NCBI GenBank assembly: GCA_947625865.1
Contig: CANQQD010000012.1
Coordinates: 1 to 42,677 of the forward strand
From: an uncultured Clostridia bacterium
Lineage (GTDB): Bacteria; Bacillota; Clostridia; Christensenellales; Borkfalkiaceae
DNA: 42,677 nt
Direction: 5' to 3'
Shown: positions 40,854-42,677 of the stretch, piece by piece
Layout: each line of letters starts with the position of its first letter
How positions within the stretch are numbered: the stretch's first letter is position 1
Notes under the pieces: model-generated
Database searches by the model: none
Told to the model about the DNA's origin: nothing
Seen by the model: only the letters and a program-made list of their open reading frames with translations
Translations under genes and position numbers: made by a program

Positions 40854-41573
40854 TCACGCTAACTCGAGCGCGATTTTCATCATTGCCGTGAAGGAAGTTT
40901 CCCTCTCCTCGGCCGTAGTATTCTCTTCAGGATAAATAAAGCTGTCGCTTACGGTGCAGATGCACAGAGCCTTTTTGCCGGCGCGCGCCGCATTGCAATA
41001 GAGCGCGGCGCTCTCCATCTCCACACCGAGAACGCCCATTTTTGCCCACTGCATGCCGCTGCTGCTGTCGTCATAGAACATGTCGGAGGAAAAAATATTT
41101 CCCACCTTGTACTTTACGCCCGCCTTTTCGCACAAATCGGCGGCGCGGCGGAGAAGCCCGAAATCGGCTATGGGACAATATGTGCCCGGAAGGTTATACT
41201 GCTTGGCATAATTGCCGTTCGTACAGGCTCCCTGCGCAATTATAAGATCGCGGACATGAAGTTCCTTGTCAAAAGACCCGCATGAACCGACGCGGATAAT
41301 ATTTTCAACGCCATAAAAATTGAACAGCTCATAGGAATAAATACCTATGGAGGGTTGCCCCATTCCGGAAGCCATAACGGAAACGCGCTTCCCTTTATAA
41401 TAGCCCGTATATCCGTTCACTCCTCGTACATTATTCACGAGCGCCGCATCGTCGAGAAAGCGTTCGGCAATGAATTTTGCACGCAAAGGATCGCCCGGCA
41501 TAAGCACGGTCTGAGCAAAATCGCCGTATTTTGCAGATATGTGCGGAGTGGGGATATTGGCGTGTTCGCTCAT
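40854..41573 (-). CDS. deoD: Purine-nucleoside phosphorylase, DeoD-type
   Basis: Phosphorolysis of purine (deoxy)nucleosides. MPGDPLRAKFIAE (about 25-37), SGMGQPSIGIYSYEL, RVGSCGSF, and GVEMESAALY (about 178-187) with the later SDSF are the hexameric DeoD motifs. 239 aa, normal. ATG overlaps the deoC stop. Confidence 0.97.
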   Translation of the reverse strand: MSEHANIPTPHISAKYGDFAQTVLMPGDPLRAKFIAERFLDDAALVNNVRGVNGYTGYYKGKRVSVMASGMGQPSIGIYSYELFNFYGVENIIRVGSCGSFDKELHVRDLIIAQGACTNGNYAKQYNLPGTYCPIADFGLLRRAADLCEKAGVKYKVGNIFSSDMFYDDSSSGMQWAKMGVLGVEMESAALYCNAARAGKKALCICTVSDSFIYPEENTTAEERETSFTAMMKIALELA

Positions 41574-42229
41574 ACTAAATGCTCCTCTTTGACTATTTTT
41601 ACAATGCGGGAAGTGCCCAATCTGTCTGCCCCGAGAGCAACGAAATCCTCGGCGTCTTTTATCGAAGCTATTCCGCCCGCAGCCTTGATTTTTACGTTTT
41701 TACCCACATGCTTTTTAAACAAGGCAACATCCTCGCGCGTTGCGCCGCCCTTGGAGAAACCGGTCGAGGTTTTGATAAAATCGGCTTTTGCGGCGGTGAC
41801 TATTTCGCACATTTTGATTTTTTCTTCTTCGTTGAGCAGACAGGTCTCTATGATAACCTTTAAGATCTTGCCGCCGCACGCAGCTTTAACAGCCTCAATC
41901 TCCGCCCGGATCTTATCGTAATTCTTAGCTTTCAAGTCGCCGATATTTATGACCATGTCTATCTCGTCGGCGCCGTTTGCAACAGCTTCCTGCGTTTCAA
42001 ATACCTTGACAGCGCTTGTGTTATAGCCGTTGGGAAAGCCGATAACCGTACAGATGGCAATTCTGCCTTCCGCGTATTTTTTTGCCTCGCGCACATAGCA
42101 GGGCGGAATACATACGGACGCCGTCGAATATCTGATACCGTCGTCGATAAGCGCACGGATATCCTCCCAGGTTGACGTCACAGACAGTTGGGTATGATCG
42201 CATTTTCCCAATAGCTCGCGAATTTCCAT
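41570..42229 (-). CDS. deoC: Deoxyribose-phosphate aldolase
   Basis: Cleaves deoxyribose-5-phosphate to acetaldehyde and glyceraldehyde-3-phosphate, feeding glycolysis. CDHTQL start, TVIGFPNGYN, VIIETCLL (about 125-132), DFIKTSTGFSKGGAT (about 149-163; Schiff-base Lys152) and KAAGGI. 219 aa, normal. First gene of the array, with GAGAGGA before the ATG and a promoter about 95 nt upstream. Confidence 0.97.
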   Translation of the reverse strand: MEIRELLGKCDHTQLSVTSTWEDIRALIDDGIRYSTASVCIPPCYVREAKKYAEGRIAICTVIGFPNGYNTSAVKVFETQEAVANGADEIDMVINIGDLKAKNYDKIRAEIEAVKAACGGKILKVIIETCLLNEEEKIKMCEIVTAAKADFIKTSTGFSKGGATREDVALFKKHVGKNVKIKAAGGIASIKDAEDFVALGADRLGTSRIVKIVKEEHLV

Positions 42230-42252
42230 AATTTCCTCTCCGAAATTGCAGC

Positions 42253-42352
42253 CGATAATCTGTTATATAATCATCGGGCTTTTTGATTGCAATATAGAAT
42301 TTAGTATTTTAATTGTATAATACATTGTAAAACAAAAACGGCAAGTTGTCAA
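42253..42352 (-). promoter_or_regulatory. deo promoter, candidate operator and leader hairpin
   Basis: Minus strand TTGACA (42347-42352), 17 nt, TACAAT (42324-42329); start near 42317. At 42314-42324 TGTAT-A-ATACA is a perfect inverted repeat overlapping the start site and touching the -10, the right place for a deoxyribonucleoside-responsive repressor. The ~88-nt leader holds an imperfect hairpin (AGCC-CGAT/ATCGGCT, about 42253-42281). No regulator gene is in the array. Confidence 0.7.
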
Positions 42353-42456
42353 CGATAAAACCAAAATAAACATTTTGTTGAAATATGACATTCTGCCAAG
42401 CCAAAAGCCTTAAGATATGAAAACCCTACAAAATTCAATATAATGTAACACGAAAC

Positions 42457-42483
42457 AGGCGAGGGCTGTTTGTCCTCGCCTGA
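42457..42483. terminator. GC-rich hairpin downstream of the recombinase gene
   Basis: 9-bp perfect stem CAGGCGAGG/CCTCGCCTG with a 9-nt loop. Only a short T-stretch follows on the minus strand. With the next hairpin it insulates the deo promoter from the recombinase. Confidence 0.6.
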
Positions 42484-42492
42484 TGCATAAAA

Positions 42493-42526
42493 ATAACGCA
42501 AGCCGAATTTTGTTCAACTTGCGTTT
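42493..42526. terminator. Hairpin at the recombinase stop codon
   Basis: 8-bp stem AACGCAAG/CTTGCGTT with a 16-nt loop containing the sequence TTTT; it overlaps the recombinase stop codon. Weak terminator or mRNA end structure. Confidence 0.45.
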
Positions 42527-42677
42527 AAGGTGGTGCACCGAGGCAATTATAATCCGAACACGAAAGCTCGTCAAGGCTGACCGTTTGCGTTCCGTTTTTA
42601 TAGTTAAAAATGAAAGTTACTTTGTCATCATAGAGGTAAATCGCATTGATAAAGCAGTCGATGAGCTTCTGCTTGCT
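42525..42677 (-). CDS. Large serine recombinase (TnpX/Tn1549-integrase-like), C-terminal fragment at window edge
   Basis: The last 50 codons of a minus-strand gene that continues past the window: ...KQKLIDCFINAIYLYDDKVTF, then a NYKNGTQTVSLDEL strand and a short tail, TAA at 42525-42527. This KQ-LID-F(V/I)N-IYLYDD pattern is the usual C terminus of large serine site-specific recombinases of Firmicutes conjugative and mobilisable elements. Catalytic N-terminal domain and zinc ribbon are outside, so activity cannot be judged. Confidence 0.75.
   Translation of the reverse strand, partial: SKQKLIDCFINAIYLYDDKVTFIFNYKNGTQTVSLDELSCSDYNCLGAPP

Overview
The window reads as chromosome of a spore-forming, Gram-positive anaerobe of the Clostridia (Bacillota). 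The evidence is a complete spoIIIAA-AH operon, spoIVB, Firmicutes-type gene order around recN/argR/tlyA/folD/nusB, Gly-rich lipoprotein linkers and near-consensus TTGACA/TATAAT promoters. An uncultured Christensenellales-like gut lineage would fit, but that is only a guess. No rRNA, tRNA or CRISPR was seen.

Layout. (1) 1-957: minus-strand conjugation genes (VirB6/TrbL-like, cut by the window edge, and a VirB2/TrbC-like candidate pilin), the end of an integrative conjugative element. (2) 1247-3920: an AT-richer minus-strand cassette of five nucleotide genes: guanine-deaminase-like enzyme, nucleoside 2-deoxyribosyltransferase, family-4 uracil-DNA glycosylase, deoxynucleoside kinase and thymidylate kinase. 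(3) 4234-17213: conserved core on the minus strand: spoIIIAA-AH, asp23, nusB, folD, ispA, a ~550-nt structured RNA (OLE RNA), its membrane partner gene oapA, tlyA, nadK, argR, recN, spoIVB. (4) 17310-22142: aquaporin, a HAD-nucleotidase/guanylate-kinase-like fusion, and a divergent plus-strand operon of two DHH phosphoesterases and surE. (5) 22209-42229: a 20-kb minus-strand array. From its promoter end it reads deoC, deoD, deoB, cdd, a lipoprotein 5'-nucleotidase, pyrimidine-nucleoside phosphorylase, tdk, a secreted endonuclease I, a small lipoprotein, an RDD membrane protein, a complete CUT1-like ABC importer, a staphylococcal-nuclease-like lipoprotein and a 1130-residue OB-fold/Ig-like lipoprotein. 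(6) 42525-42677: the last 50 codons of a large serine recombinase, so a second mobile element begins at the right edge.

How it fits together. Region 5 is the most striking part. Two secreted or surface nucleases, a surface 5'-nucleotidase, a dedicated importer, nucleoside phosphorylases, phosphopentomutase and deoxyribose-phosphate aldolase form an almost complete route from extracellular DNA to bases plus acetaldehyde and glyceraldehyde-3-phosphate, with tdk and cdd for salvage. I propose it is a DNA-utilisation locus. The importer's MalG-like permease carries an unusual CX2C-X12-CX2C zinc-ribbon-like insertion in its predicted first extracellular loop. The second notable item is the OLE RNA-oapA pair with its own consensus promoter. 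The 1247-3920 cassette and the nucleotidase/kinase/nanoRNase/SurE block add to a strong nucleic-acid-turnover theme.
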